Source: Promicromonospora iranensis
GTDB taxonomy: Bacteria; Actinomycetota; Actinomycetes; Actinomycetales; Cellulomonadaceae
Direction of reading: 5' to 3'
Length of the DNA stretch: 64,000 bases
Assembly: GCF_028994775.1 (NCBI RefSeq)
Contig: NZ_JAJQMN010000009.1
Location: forward strand, 186,001 to 250,000
The translations under genes and the position numbers were made by a program. Below, piece by piece: positions 45,813 through 55,113 of the stretch (the first letter of the stretch is position 1; every line of letters starts with the position of its first letter). Under the pieces are notes generated by a model. That model saw nothing but the letters and a program-made list of their open reading frames with translations, was not told where the DNA came from and searched no databases.

Positions 45813-46580
45813 ATGAGCACGACAGTGCAGATCCTCGACAAGCGCACCCCCGAGGAACGCGAGCGCGAGTTCTTGCCGGGGATGGGCAAGCCCTGGTTGC
45901 TCCCGTTCTACGACCTGTTCGCCCAGGGCGCCGGAGTGCGCGCCCTGCACGAGCGGGCGGCGGCGCTCGCGGACGTCGCGCCCGGGGAGTCCGTGCTCGA
46001 CGTCGGCTGCGGCACCGCGAACCTGTCGCTCGCCGTGCTGCGTGCACAGCCGGCAGCCCGGGTCACGGGCCTGGACCCCGACGCCGCCGCGTTGCGCGTC
46101 GCCGCCCGCAAGGCGACCCGGCGCCGCATGCCGCTCACGCTTGTCCAGGGGTTCGCCGACCGGCTCCCGACCGGCGACGGGTCGCTCGACCACATCGTGT
46201 CCGCGCTCGCGCTGCACCACGTACCCGAGGAGGGACGGCTCCTGTTCGCGCGCGAGGCCTTCCGGGCGCTCCGCCCGGGCGGGACGGTGACGATCGTGGA
46301 CTTCGGGAGCTCGGACGACGCGGATGAGGACGCGGATGCCGGGGCGCATGGGCACGGGGCCGGTCACGGTCATGAGCACGGTCGCGAGCACGGTCATGAG
46401 CACGGTCACGGCAGGCTCCGGGGACACGGGAAGTCGCACGGGCACGGGAAGCCGCGGGCGCACGGCCCGAGCGACCTGGTGCGCCTCCTCACGGACGCCG
46501 GGTTCACCGGCGCCCGTGAGGTCGAGCGTGTGGAGCACCGCTTCGGGCCGATGGCGTTCGTCCAGGCCACGCGAGCCTGA
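45813..46580 (+). CDS. Class I SAM-dependent methyltransferase with His-rich insertion
   Basis: 255 residues from ATG 45813. Motif I VLDVGCGTANLSLA, acidic loop VTGLDPDAAALRVA, DHIVSALALHHVPE and GGTVTIVDFG give a Rossmann methyltransferase. Between motif post-III and the final strand (residues about 170-218) is a long His/Gly-rich loop with about a dozen HG/GH dipeptides (for example HGHGAGHGHEHG), likely to bind Ni, Zn or Co. It is divergent from a metal exporter, which fits a metal-linked role. The methylated substrate is unknown. Confidence 0.88.
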   Translation: MSTTVQILDKRTPEEREREFLPGMGKPWLLPFYDLFAQGAGVRALHERAAALADVAPGESVLDVGCGTANLSLAVLRAQPAARVTGLDPDAAALRVAARKATRRRMPLTLVQGFADRLPTGDGSLDHIVSALALHHVPEEGRLLFAREAFRALRPGGTVTIVDFGSSDDADEDADAGAHGHGAGHGHEHGREHGHEHGHGRLRGHGKSHGHGKPRAHGPSDLVRLLTDAGFTGAREVERVEHRFGPMAFVQATRA

Positions 46581-46601
46581 CCGGCCCGAGACGTCGGGGG
46601 A

Positions 46602-49600
46602 CTACCGGCGGCGCACCTGAGGCTCCGGCATCGCGGGCGCCGCCGCGGCGGGCCGTTCCGCGAGTCGCCGGAACGCCTCGGCCATGCCGGCCTCGAGCTG
46701 CGGGTCGACGTCGGAGAAGTAGTCCGCCGGCGTGTGCCGCACCTCGATGTCGGGATCGACGCCGTGGTTCTCGACGTCGAACCCCTTGCCCTCGAGCCAG
46801 AAGGCGTACCGCGGCTGGGTGATCCCGGTGCCGTCCACCAGGTCGAAGCGGCCGTCGATGCCGACCACACCGCCCCAGGTCCGGACGCCGATCACCGGTC
46901 CGACGTCGAGTGCCTGCGCCGCCGCGTTCACGATGTCGCCGTCGGACCCGGCGTACTCGTTGGTCACCAGCACGACCGGTCCGCGCGGGGCGCGGTCCGG
47001 GTAGGAGCTGGGGCGGTCGTAGTGCCGGTTCAGGCCCCAGCCGGCGACGCGCGCGGCGAGGCGCGCGATCACGAGCTGCGACGTGTGGCCACCACCGTTG
47101 AACCGCACGTCCACGATGATGCCCTCGCAGTCGGTGGCGAGCCGCAGGTCGCGGTGGAGCTGCGCCCAGCCGGTGCTCATCATGTCCGGGACGTGCACGT
47201 ACCCGAGGCGGCCGCCCGACTTCTCGGCGACGTACTCACGCCGCGACCGCACCCAGTCCTGATAGCGGAGGTCGGACTCGTTCGCGAGCGGCACGACGAC
47301 GACCCGGCGGTCGGCCGATGCCCGGCCCTCGGTCGTGGTGGTCGCGGTGCCGTCCCCTCCCGCCGCGGGTCGCCGCAGGGTCAGCTCGACCGGGATCTCG
47401 GCCGCGCCGACCAGGTTCGCCGCCGGTCCGGCCACCGGGTCCACGGGCCGCCCGTCCACGGCGACGATCAGGTCGCCCGGCTGCGCGTCGACCCCGGCGG
47501 CCCGCAGCGGCGACCGCGCTCCCGGGTCGGACGACTCGCTCGGCAGGACCCGGTCGATCCGCCAGCCGTCGGCGGCCCTCGAGAGGTCCGCCCCGAGCAG
47601 ACCGAGCTTGCGGGACGTGTCACCCGGCTCGTGCGGCCTGCGCACGTAGGCGTGCGACGTGTTGAGCTCGGCGACGGTCTCCCAGAGCACGTCCTCGAGG
47701 TCGTCATGCGTGGCGATCCGGTCGACCAGCGGACGCCACCGCCCCACCACGCCGTCCCAGTCGACGCCGTTCATGTCCGCCCGCCAGTAGTGGTCGCGCA
47801 TGATGCGGGCGTTCTCGTCGAACATCTGGCGCCACTGCGCGCGAGGGTCCACCTCGTAGCGGACGCGCGAGAGGTCGATATCGAACGCACTGGGGTCGTC
47901 GTCGCCCGGCTTGCTCGTCGCCGACTGTGTGCTGAGCCCGGACCCGGAGCGGATCACGACCCGCTCGCCGTCGCCCGACACCGCGTAGGCGTTGACCTTC
48001 TCCGCGACGTCCGTCGCCTTGCGTGCCTCGAACGACCAGAACTGCAGCACGTTGGGCACCGGGTCGGCCTCCGCGCCGGCGTGGCGTGAGCCGAGCACAC
48101 CGGCGTCGTCGGTCTCGTGGATCCAGAGCACACCACCCTTGGCGGCGTGCAGGTTGCGGTAGCGGCCCGACACGACCGGGAACGGCACCACGCGCTCCTC
48201 GGCACCGTCGAAGTCGATGTCGGGGGAGGCGTCGTCGTGCTGGTGCGGGTTCCGCTTCGTGTCGGTCGCTCCGGCCGTCGTGCCGTCGGCCGCGTCGGCG
48301 TCGTTACCCGGGTCCTTGCCGCCGTCCTTGTCGTCGGGCCTGGCCAGGCGCCAGCCGTCGGCACTGGGGCCGAACGGCGCAGGCTCGGTGGCCGCCAGCG
48401 GGATGAGCCAAGGGCGGGTGGCGGCGCTGAACGAGAGGGCGAACTCGTGGGAGTCGTAGGACGGGTCGAAGGTGCGGTCCGAGAGGAAGACGACGTACTT
48501 GCCGTCGTCGCTGAACGCCGGCGAGAAGTCGTGGAACCGGCCCGACGTCAGCGGCGTGGCCACCGGGCTGTCGGCATGCAGGTCCGCAACGAGGATCTGG
48601 TGGTGGTCGCCCTCGCTGCCCGTAGGGCTCGACCAGGCGAGGTACCGCCCGTCGGGGGAGAACGTGGGTGACTCCGCCTCGCCGTTGCCGGACCTGCCGA
48701 GCGGGGTGACGGTGCCGGGTGCCATGGCGTCGCCACTGGCGGCGCCGGTTCCGTTGGGGCCGTCGGTGCCTGCTTCGGCCACGGCCGGCATGGTGACGAG
48801 GCTGATGCGGCCGTCGTGCGAGATGGCCGCCACCTTGTCACCCGCGGGGCTGGCGGCGAGGTGCAGCACCCGGCCGAGCTCGCCCGCGGCGAGGCGCTGC
48901 GGCTCGGCGTCGGGGGTGCCGCCGGATGCGCCGGGCAGGGCATGGACCTCGAGCGCGTCCTCCCGGCTCACGCCCTCCGCGGTACTGCGGGGCGCATCCG
49001 TCACGACCACCGCGCGCCCCGTGTCGCCCAGCAGCACGGGCTCCCGCACGCGGACCGACGGGTCGGCGACGAGCGCTCGGGCCGGCCCCGCCCGATGAGT
49101 CACCCAGTACGCGGTGCCGAGCCAGCCGACGACGCTCGCGTCGCCGGTCCGGTCGACCGCCAGGCCGTCGACGCCGGCAGAGGTCGACTCCGGATCGGCC
49201 CAGTACGGCTGCGGCAGTGCGCCCGTGAGCGTGATGTCGAGCCGGCGCGGCGTGCCGTCCAGCCCGTCGAGCAGCCACAGGTCGCCGCGGCTGTGCCACA
49301 CGATGCGCGAGCCGTCGGAGGTCGCGTCGCGGACGTAGCCCTCCGCCTCGGACTGGCCGGTGAGCTGTCGCGGCTCCGGAGCCTCCGCGCTGGTCGCGAG
49401 GCCGTCGAGCACCCAGAGGTTCGCCTGCTCGTCGGCGTGGTCCGGGAACGTGGCGCCGCGGTCCGACGTGAACACCAGCGTGTCGCCGATCCAGTGCGGG
49501 TCGTAGATCCCGGCCTCTTCGTCGGGCAGCGGTCGCTCCCAGGTGCCGGTGCCACGGTCGATCCACAGGACCGAGGCCGTGCCGCCGCGGTATCGCTTCC

Positions 49601-50081
49601 AGTAGGCCGGCGTCCGGTAGCCCGCGGAGACGAGGGCCGTCGTGCGCGTGCCGTCCGGACCCTGGTGCTCCGCCACGCCCCAGGAGGGTCCGTAGCGCGG
49701 CGTCTCGACGGTGCCGTCGAGGCCCACCGCGCGCACCACGGTCAGTGAACGCTCGTGCGCGCCGGCGTTGGAGGCGACGAGCACCCGGCCGGCGTCGTCC
49801 CAGCCGAGCACCATGGTGGTGGTCCCGCCGAGCCAGGTGAGGCGCCGAGCGGCGCCGTCGGCGAGCTCGACCACGTAGGCCTCGGGGTGCCCGTCCTTGT
49901 GCGACACGTAGGCGAGGCGTGTGCCGTCGGGGGAGAAGCGCGGGGTGGTCGCGGGCGCGTGATCGCTGGTCAGGCGCCACGCGCGGCCGCCGGAGACCGG
50001 GGCGAGCCAGACGTCGTCGTCGGCTATGAAGGCCACCTGGTCGCCATGGATATGGGGGAACCGGAGATAGGGCTGGGTCAC
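46602..50081 (-). CDS. Tricorn protease homolog
   Basis: 1159 residues from GTG 50081 (VTQPYLRFPHIHGDQVAFIA), which matches the start of tricorn proteins; a longer open frame upstream is not credible. Two N-terminal propeller regions (about 1-330 and 330-690), a core with the PDZ-like domain (near 850, DAQPGDLIVAVDGRPV) and the C-terminal protease with GIIVDVRFNGGGHTS and the nucleophile Ser in NEYAGSDGDIVNAA (near 1045). The Ser/His catalytic loop is at LNTSHAYVRRPHEP. Tricorn trims peptides released by the proteasome. An Asp/Gly/His-rich spacer lies near 575-620. Confidence 0.93.
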   Translation of the reverse strand: MTQPYLRFPHIHGDQVAFIADDDVWLAPVSGGRAWRLTSDHAPATTPRFSPDGTRLAYVSHKDGHPEAYVVELADGAARRLTWLGGTTTMVLGWDDAGRVLVASNAGAHERSLTVVRAVGLDGTVETPRYGPSWGVAEHQGPDGTRTTALVSAGYRTPAYWKRYRGGTASVLWIDRGTGTWERPLPDEEAGIYDPHWIGDTLVFTSDRGATFPDHADEQANLWVLDGLATSAEAPEPRQLTGQSEAEGYVRDATSDGSRIVWHSRGDLWLLDGLDGTPRRLDITLTGALPQPYWADPESTSAGVDGLAVDRTGDASVVGWLGTAYWVTHRAGPARALVADPSVRVREPVLLGDTGRAVVVTDAPRSTAEGVSREDALEVHALPGASGGTPDAEPQRLAAGELGRVLHLAASPAGDKVAAISHDGRISLVTMPAVAEAGTDGPNGTGAASGDAMAPGTVTPLGRSGNGEAESPTFSPDGRYLAWSSPTGSEGDHHQILVADLHADSPVATPLTSGRFHDFSPAFSDDGKYVVFLSDRTFDPSYDSHEFALSFSAATRPWLIPLAATEPAPFGPSADGWRLARPDDKDGGKDPGNDADAADGTTAGATDTKRNPHQHDDASPDIDFDGAEERVVPFPVVSGRYRNLHAAKGGVLWIHETDDAGVLGSRHAGAEADPVPNVLQFWSFEARKATDVAEKVNAYAVSGDGERVVIRSGSGLSTQSATSKPGDDDPSAFDIDLSRVRYEVDPRAQWRQMFDENARIMRDHYWRADMNGVDWDGVVGRWRPLVDRIATHDDLEDVLWETVAELNTSHAYVRRPHEPGDTSRKLGLLGADLSRAADGWRIDRVLPSESSDPGARSPLRAAGVDAQPGDLIVAVDGRPVDPVAGPAANLVGAAEIPVELTLRRPAAGGDGTATTTTEGRASADRRVVVVPLANESDLRYQDWVRSRREYVAEKSGGRLGYVHVPDMMSTGWAQLHRDLRLATDCEGIIVDVRFNGGGHTSQLVIARLAARVAGWGLNRHYDRPSSYPDRAPRGPVVLVTNEYAGSDGDIVNAAAQALDVGPVIGVRTWGGVVGIDGRFDLVDGTGITQPRYAFWLEGKGFDVENHGVDPDIEVRHTPADYFSDVDPQLEAGMAEAFRRLAERPAAAAPAMPEPQVRRR

Positions 50082-50315
50082 CGGTTCAACGTACTCGCGC
50101 GCTCTGACACACGTCATCGGAAATCGCTCAGGGCAGCGCGTGAGCGCCTCACCGACCCGTCCACATCGTGGTCTCACATCATGAAACGGTCTGGTGTGCG
50201 CCACGCATCGTCCTGTTCTATGAGGCGCATCGACAGCGCCTGGCAATGGATGTCCGGCCACCACGGTGCACAGCGACAGCCCTCCTGCACGGCCGATCGT
50301 TAGGGATGGACATCG
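50082..50315. promoter_or_regulatory. Divergent region of tricorn and sulfonate operons, possible leader
   Basis: 234 bp between divergent genes. It contains a small in-frame ORF (50181-50303, 40 codons, Cys at codons 12 and 36) upstream of the sulfonate ATPase. Cys-containing leader peptides control sulfur operons in other actinobacteria, but the usual consensus is not seen here. Confidence 0.35.
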
Positions 50316-51233
50316 ATGGTTCTGCCCACAGCACAGTCCGGGGCCCGGCTCAACACCCGGACCACTACCCGGCCCGTTGCCGACGTCCCCGCTGAAGCTT
50401 CCGCCGCGTTCCCGGCGCTGCCCGTCCGGCTCGACGGCATCGCCCGCCGGTTCGGTGCGGCGCACACCGTGCTGAGCGGTGTCGACCTGGACGTGGCTCC
50501 GGGCGAGATCGTCGCGGTGCTCGGGCCGTCCGGCTGCGGCAAATCGACCCTGCTGCGCCAGGTCAGCGGTCTGGACGCGCCGACCTCGGGCCGCGTCACC
50601 ATCGACGGCACGCCGGTGGTCGGGGCAGACCCCCGCACCGCCGTCGCCTTCCAGGAGCCGCGCCTCCTGCCGTGGCGCACGCTCACGCGAAACGTCGCAC
50701 TCGGCCTGCCCCCCGGCACGGCGAAGGACGCCGGGCGTGCGCGTGTGGCGCAGCTGCTCGACCTGGTCGGGCTGGCTGCGTCGGCGGGGCTGCGGCCGCG
50801 CCAGGTGTCGGGCGGCATGGCACAGCGCGCTTCGCTCGCCCGGGCGCTGGCCCGTAACCCCGGTGTTCTCCTGCTCGACGAGCCGTTCGGCGCGCTCGAC
50901 GCGCTGACCCGGCTACGGATGCAGGACCTGCTGCTCGACGTCCATGCCGCGCAGCCCGCCACCATCCTCCTGGTCACGCACGACGTCGAGGAGGCGCTCT
51001 ACCTCGCCGACCGCGTGGTGCTCCTGCGCACCCTGTCCGACGCCGCCGGCAGGGTCGACGGCGGCGCCGACGGTGCGGTGCACGGTGGGGTCGGCGACCG
51101 GGTGTCGAGCATCGCGCGGATCGTCGACGTGCCGGGTGACCGACCGCGCGACCGCGCCGACCGCGACCTGGCCGACCTGCGCGCCGAGCTGCTCGAGGGC
51201 CTCGGCGTGCCGACCCACCACAGCCGGCACTGA
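50316..51233 (+). CDS. ssuB: Aliphatic sulfonate-type ABC transporter ATPase (SsuB)
   Basis: 305 residues from ATG 50316. Walker A GPSGCGKST (near residue 75), Q-loop VAFQEPRLLPWRTL as in SsuB/TauB, signature VSGGMAQRASLARAL, Walker B VLLLDEPFGALDALT and switch His VTHDVEEAL. The C-terminus carries a family-typical Asp/Arg-rich tail. It begins a five-gene run: ssuB, ssuA, ssuC, a sulfhydrylase and a CoA-binding protein, which points to import of organosulfur followed by assimilation. Nitrate/taurine alternatives cannot be excluded. Confidence 0.88.
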   Translation: MVLPTAQSGARLNTRTTTRPVADVPAEASAAFPALPVRLDGIARRFGAAHTVLSGVDLDVAPGEIVAVLGPSGCGKSTLLRQVSGLDAPTSGRVTIDGTPVVGADPRTAVAFQEPRLLPWRTLTRNVALGLPPGTAKDAGRARVAQLLDLVGLAASAGLRPRQVSGGMAQRASLARALARNPGVLLLDEPFGALDALTRLRMQDLLLDVHAAQPATILLVTHDVEEALYLADRVVLLRTLSDAAGRVDGGADGAVHGGVGDRVSSIARIVDVPGDRPRDRADRDLADLRAELLEGLGVPTHHSRH

Positions 51234-51313
51234 GGCCTGCCGCGTCCGGACCAGAGCTGAACCTGACAGAACCAGCCCGCCGACCGACGTCGGGCAGCGA
51301 GAGGAAAGAAGTC

Positions 51314-52375
51314 ATGCGCAACCGCAAGCACAGCGTCCCGAAGAGCGCCGGACCGAAGCGGTCCGGGCTGATGCCCGGCCTGGCCCTGGCCTCCGTCGTG
51401 TCGATGGCGCTCAGCGGCTGTGTGGCGGGCGAGGGCTCCGCCGCGGCCGGCACCGCGGGTGCCGGCGAGTGGAGCACCGACACGCTGAACATCGACTTCG
51501 CGACGTACAACCCGCTCAGCCTCGTGATCCGGGACCAGGGCTGGCTCGAGGACGAGCTCGACGGCGTCGACGTCACCTGGGTGCAGTCGGACGGGTCGAA
51601 CACGGCGAACGAGAACCTGCGGGCCGAGGCGATCGACTTCGGTTCGACGGCCGGCTCGGCGGCACTGCTGGCCCGTGCGAACGGGGCGCCGATCCGGACG
51701 GTCGACATCTACAGCCAGCCGGAGTGGTCGGCGATCGTGGTGGCGGGCGACTCGGCGATCAAGGACGTCGCGGACCTGGAGGGCGCGTCGATCGCGGCCA
51801 CCAAGGGCACCGACCCGTACTTCTTCCTCCTGCAGACGCTGGACGAGGCAGGGATCGCGCTCGACGACGTCGAGGTGCAGAACCTGCAGCATGCCGACGG
51901 ACGCGCCGCGCTCGACAACGGCTCCGTCGACGCGTGGGCGGGTCTCGACCCGATCATGGCGGCGGCCGAGGCGGAGTCCGGCGACCAGCTGATCTACCGG
52001 AACATCGACTTCAACACCTACGGTTTCCTCAATGCGCGCGAGGAGTTCGTGGACGAGCACCCGGACGTGACGCAGACAGTGGTCGACGCGTACGAGCGAG
52101 CGCGGGCCTGGGCCCTCGAGCACCCGGAGGAGCTCTCCGCGCTGCTCGCCGAGGTCGCGTCGATCGATCCGGAGGTCGCGGCCACGGTGATCGAGGAGCG
52201 CACGGTGCTCGACCTCGACCCGGTCCCCGGCGACAAGCAGCGCGAGGTGCTGGAGGTCGTGGGGCCGATCTTCGTGGAGTCGGGCGACGTGCCCGGTCAG
52301 GAGCAGATCGACACCGCCGTGGATGAGCTCTTCGCGCCGGAGTTCGCGCAGGAGGCGGTGGCCTCGGATGAGTGA
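51314..52375 (+). CDS. ssuA: Sulfonate-type ABC transporter substrate-binding lipoprotein (SsuA)
   Basis: A 353-residue lipoprotein (MRNRKHSVPKSAG, hydrophobic core, lipobox LSGC). AGAGKAGKAGAGRG-type GAGGAAAG in front of ATG 51314. The mature part follows the NMT1/SsuA fold: TLNIDFATYNPLSLVIRDQG, TWVQSDGSNTANENLR, IDFGSTAGSAALLARANGAP and IAATKGTDPYFFLLQTLDEA. It captures aliphatic sulfonates or similar anions for the SsuC permease, whose ATG overlaps this stop by 8 bp. Confidence 0.88.
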   Translation: MRNRKHSVPKSAGPKRSGLMPGLALASVVSMALSGCVAGEGSAAAGTAGAGEWSTDTLNIDFATYNPLSLVIRDQGWLEDELDGVDVTWVQSDGSNTANENLRAEAIDFGSTAGSAALLARANGAPIRTVDIYSQPEWSAIVVAGDSAIKDVADLEGASIAATKGTDPYFFLLQTLDEAGIALDDVEVQNLQHADGRAALDNGSVDAWAGLDPIMAAAEAESGDQLIYRNIDFNTYGFLNAREEFVDEHPDVTQTVVDAYERARAWALEHPEELSALLAEVASIDPEVAATVIEERTVLDLDPVPGDKQREVLEVVGPIFVESGDVPGQEQIDTAVDELFAPEFAQEAVASDE

Positions 52376-53264
52376 CAGCCCGGCGGGCGACGCGGACCGG
52401 CCCGCTGATGTCGCGGTGCCCGCGGCCGCGGTCTCGGCCCGTGCGGCGTCGACCGTCGCGGCGTCGACCGTCGACGCCGCGGCCGCGGCGGGCCGGGCCG
52501 GGCGCGGCGGTGCCGGCCGGCTCGGCCGGGTCGCGCTGGGGCTCCTCGTCCCGCTCGCGCTGCTCGCGGTGTGGTGGGGCACGACGGCGGCCGGGCTCGT
52601 CCCGCCGTACCAGCTGCCCGGCCCGGCCGCCGTGTGGGAAGCGGCGGTGGACCTCGTCGAACGCGGCCAGCTCGGGCACCACGTGGCGATCTCGACGCAG
52701 CGGGTGCTCATCGGGTTCGCGGTCGGCGCGGCGGCCGGTCTCGCCATCGGCTCGCTGGTGGGTCTGTCGAAGCTGGGTGACCTCCTCCTCGCGCCGACGC
52801 TCGGGGCGATCCGCGCCGTGCCGTCGCTCGCGTGGGTCCCGCTGCTGATCCTGTGGCTCAAGATCGGTGAGGAGTCCAAGATCACGCTCATCGCGATCGG
52901 CGCGTTCTTCCCCGTGTACACGACGATCTCTGCCGCACTGCGGCACGTCGACCCGCACCTGGTGGAGGCCGGGCGGGCCTTCGGGCTGCGCGGCCTGCGC
53001 CTGCTGTCGGTGGTCCAGCTGCCCGCTGTGCTGCCGTCGCTCGTGGCGGGGTTGCGCCTCGCCCTCGCGCAGTCATGGCTGTTCCTCGTCGCGGCCGAGC
53101 TCATCGCGTCCTCGATGGGGCTCGGCTTCCTGCTGAACGACTCCCAGCAGAACGGGCGCGTGGACCGGATCCTCCTGGCGATCGTGCTGCTCGCGGTGCT
53201 GGGCAAGCTGACCGACGCCCTGATCGGCCTGGCCGAGCGGCGACTCCTGCGAAGGTGGGCATGA
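52368..53264 (+). CDS. ssuC: Sulfonate-type ABC transporter permease (SsuC)
   Basis: 298 residues from ATG 52368, overlapping ssuA. A long Ala-rich hydrophilic N-terminus (about 45 residues) precedes six TM helices. Family motifs: PPYQLPGPAAVWEAA, STQRVLIGFAVGAAAGLAIG, ESKITLIAIGAFFPVY and the EAA loop VEAGRAFGLRGLRLLSVVQL. Membrane channel of the importer. The stop (53262-53264) is next to the sulfhydrylase. Confidence 0.9.
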   Translation: MSDSPAGDADRPADVAVPAAAVSARAASTVAASTVDAAAAAGRAGRGGAGRLGRVALGLLVPLALLAVWWGTTAAGLVPPYQLPGPAAVWEAAVDLVERGQLGHHVAISTQRVLIGFAVGAAAGLAIGSLVGLSKLGDLLLAPTLGAIRAVPSLAWVPLLILWLKIGEESKITLIAIGAFFPVYTTISAALRHVDPHLVEAGRAFGLRGLRLLSVVQLPAVLPSLVAGLRLALAQSWLFLVAAELIASSMGLGFLLNDSQQNGRVDRILLAIVLLAVLGKLTDALIGLAERRLLRRWA

Positions 53265-53311
53265 TGACCTCGCGCACCACCGGCGAGAACTCTTCAGCGG
53301 AAGGCAGGACG

Positions 53312-54634
53312 ATGACCGAGCACACCTTCGGGTTCCGCACGCGGGCCCTCCACGCCGGGGGCATCCCCGACGCGGCGACCGGGGCACGGGCGGTGCCGAT
53401 CTACCAGACCACGTCGTTCGTGTTCCAGGACACCGACGACGCCGCGAACCTCTTCGCGCTGCAGAAGTACGGCAACATCTACTCGCGCATCGGCAACCCG
53501 ACGGTCGCCGCGCTCGAGGAACGGATCGCCTCGCTGGAGGGCGGCATCGGCGCCGTCGCGACGGCGTCCGGGATGTCGGCCGAGTTCATCACGTTCGCCG
53601 CGCTCGTCGGGGCCGGGGACCACGTGGTCGCGTCGGCCCAGCTGTACGGCGGGACCGTGACGCAGCTCGATGTCACCCTGCGCCGCTTCGGCGTCGAGAC
53701 GACCTTCGTACCCGGCACCGACCCCGCGGACTACGCGGCAGCGATCACGCCCGAGACCAAGGTGCTGTACACCGAGGTGGTGGCGAACCCGTCGGGCGAG
53801 GTCGCCGATCTCGAAGGGCTCGCGGAGGTGGCCCACGCCGCGGGCATCCCGCTGGTCGTGGACGCGACGCTCGCGACGCCGTACCTGGTGCGGCCCATCG
53901 AGCACGGTGCCGACATCGTGATCCACTCCGTGACGAAGTTCCTCGGTGGTCACGGCACCACGCTCGGTGGTGTGGTCGTGGAGTCCGGCAGGTTCGACTG
54001 GGGCAACGGCAAGTTCCCGCAGATGACCGAGCCCGTCCCGTCCTACGGGAACGTGCAGTGGTGGGCGAACTTCGGCGAGTACGGGTTCCTCACCAAGCTG
54101 CGGTCCGAGCAGCTGCGCGACATCGGCCCCGCGCTCTCGGCGCAGTCGGCGTTCCAGCTGCTGCAGGGCATTGAGACTCTTCCGCACCGCCTGGACGCAC
54201 ACCTCGCGAACGCCCGTGCCGTGGCCGAGTGGCTCGACGCGGACCCGCGCGTCTCGTACGTGCTCTGGGCCGGCCTGCCGTCGCACCCGCACCACGAACG
54301 GGCGCGTAAATACCTGCCGCTCGGGCCGGGCTCGGTGTTCGCGTTCGGCCTCCAGGTCGCAGCGGGCGGTGACACGTCCCTCGACGGCCGCGGCGCCGGA
54401 CGCCTGTTCATCGAGTCGCTGCAGCTCGCGTCGCACCTGGCGAACGTCGGCGACTCGCGGACCCTGGTGATCCACCCGGCGTCGACCACGCACCAGCAGC
54501 TGTCGGGCGAGCAGCTCGAGGCGGCCGGTGTACCGGAGGACCTCATCCGCATCTCTGTGGGCCTGGAAGACGTCGAGGACATCCTCTGGGACCTCGACCA
54601 GGCTCTGACCAAGGCGACCGGAGTGAACCGATGA
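53312..54634 (+). CDS. metY: O-acetylhomoserine sulfhydrylase (MetY/Cys-Met PLP enzyme)
   Basis: A 440-residue PLP enzyme. The start at ATG 53312 (MTEHTFGFRTRALHAGG) with GGAAGGCAG upstream matches family starts; an in-frame ATG at 53261 overlaps ssuC and would add 17 residues. Motifs: PIYQTTSFVFQDTDDAAN, YSRIGNPTVAALEERIA, the PLP Lys in IHSVTKFLGGHGTTLGG, and HPASTTHQQLS. It makes homocysteine from O-acetylhomoserine and sulfide, so sulfur released from imported sulfonates could enter methionine synthesis directly. Operon member between ssuC and the CoA-binding gene (4-bp overlap). Confidence 0.95.
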   Translation: MTEHTFGFRTRALHAGGIPDAATGARAVPIYQTTSFVFQDTDDAANLFALQKYGNIYSRIGNPTVAALEERIASLEGGIGAVATASGMSAEFITFAALVGAGDHVVASAQLYGGTVTQLDVTLRRFGVETTFVPGTDPADYAAAITPETKVLYTEVVANPSGEVADLEGLAEVAHAAGIPLVVDATLATPYLVRPIEHGADIVIHSVTKFLGGHGTTLGGVVVESGRFDWGNGKFPQMTEPVPSYGNVQWWANFGEYGFLTKLRSEQLRDIGPALSAQSAFQLLQGIETLPHRLDAHLANARAVAEWLDADPRVSYVLWAGLPSHPHHERARKYLPLGPGSVFAFGLQVAAGGDTSLDGRGAGRLFIESLQLASHLANVGDSRTLVIHPASTTHQQLSGEQLEAAGVPEDLIRISVGLEDVEDILWDLDQALTKATGVNR

Positions 54635-55113
54635 GCGAGACGTGGCAGGGCCCGAGCGCCCAGGAGCGACTGCGGATCCTGCGCTCGACCACCTCGGTGG
54701 CCATGGTCGGGGCGTCGGCCAACCCGGCGCGAGCGAGCTACTTCGTGGCGACATACCTGCTCTCCTCCTCCCCGTACGACGTGTACTTCGTGAACCCGCG
54801 GGCGACCGAGATCCTGGGCCACCCCGTGTACCCGAGCCTGGCGGACCTGCCGGTGGTGCCCGACCTGGTCGACGTCTTCCGGCGGCACGACGACCTGCCG
54901 AGCGTGCTGGACGAGACGCTGGCGGTCGGCGCCAGGACGCTCTGGCTGCAGCTCGGCTCCTGGCACGAGGACGTGGCTCGCAGGGCCGAGGACGCCGGCC
55001 TGAACGTGGTGATGGACCGGTGCCTCAAGATCGAGCACGCGCGTTTCCACGGCGGGCTGCACCTGGCGGGATTTGACACCGGCGTGATCAGCTCCCGGCG
55101 CGCGGACCGCTAG
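54631..55113 (+). CDS. CoA-binding-domain protein (YccU family)
   Basis: 160 residues, a single Rossmann-like CoA-binding domain: SVAMVGASANPARASYFVATY, YFVNPRATEILGHPVYPSL, and ERAED... with WLQLGSWHEDVARRAEDAG and VVMDRCLKIEHARFHG (conserved Cys). Often found next to O-acetylhomoserine sulfhydrylase genes in bacteria, where a role in sulfur handling has been suggested. ATGA overlap with metY. Its 3' end overlaps the convergent minus-strand gene by 26 bp. Confidence 0.9.
   Translation: MSETWQGPSAQERLRILRSTTSVAMVGASANPARASYFVATYLLSSSPYDVYFVNPRATEILGHPVYPSLADLPVVPDLVDVFRRHDDLPSVLDETLAVGARTLWLQLGSWHEDVARRAEDAGLNVVMDRCLKIEHARFHGGLHLAGFDTGVISSRRADR

Noticed and set aside
50082-50465. Upstream extension of the tricorn frame to 50465
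   Set aside because: It overlaps the start of the divergent ssuB gene and has no family similarity; homologs begin at the YLRFPH region.
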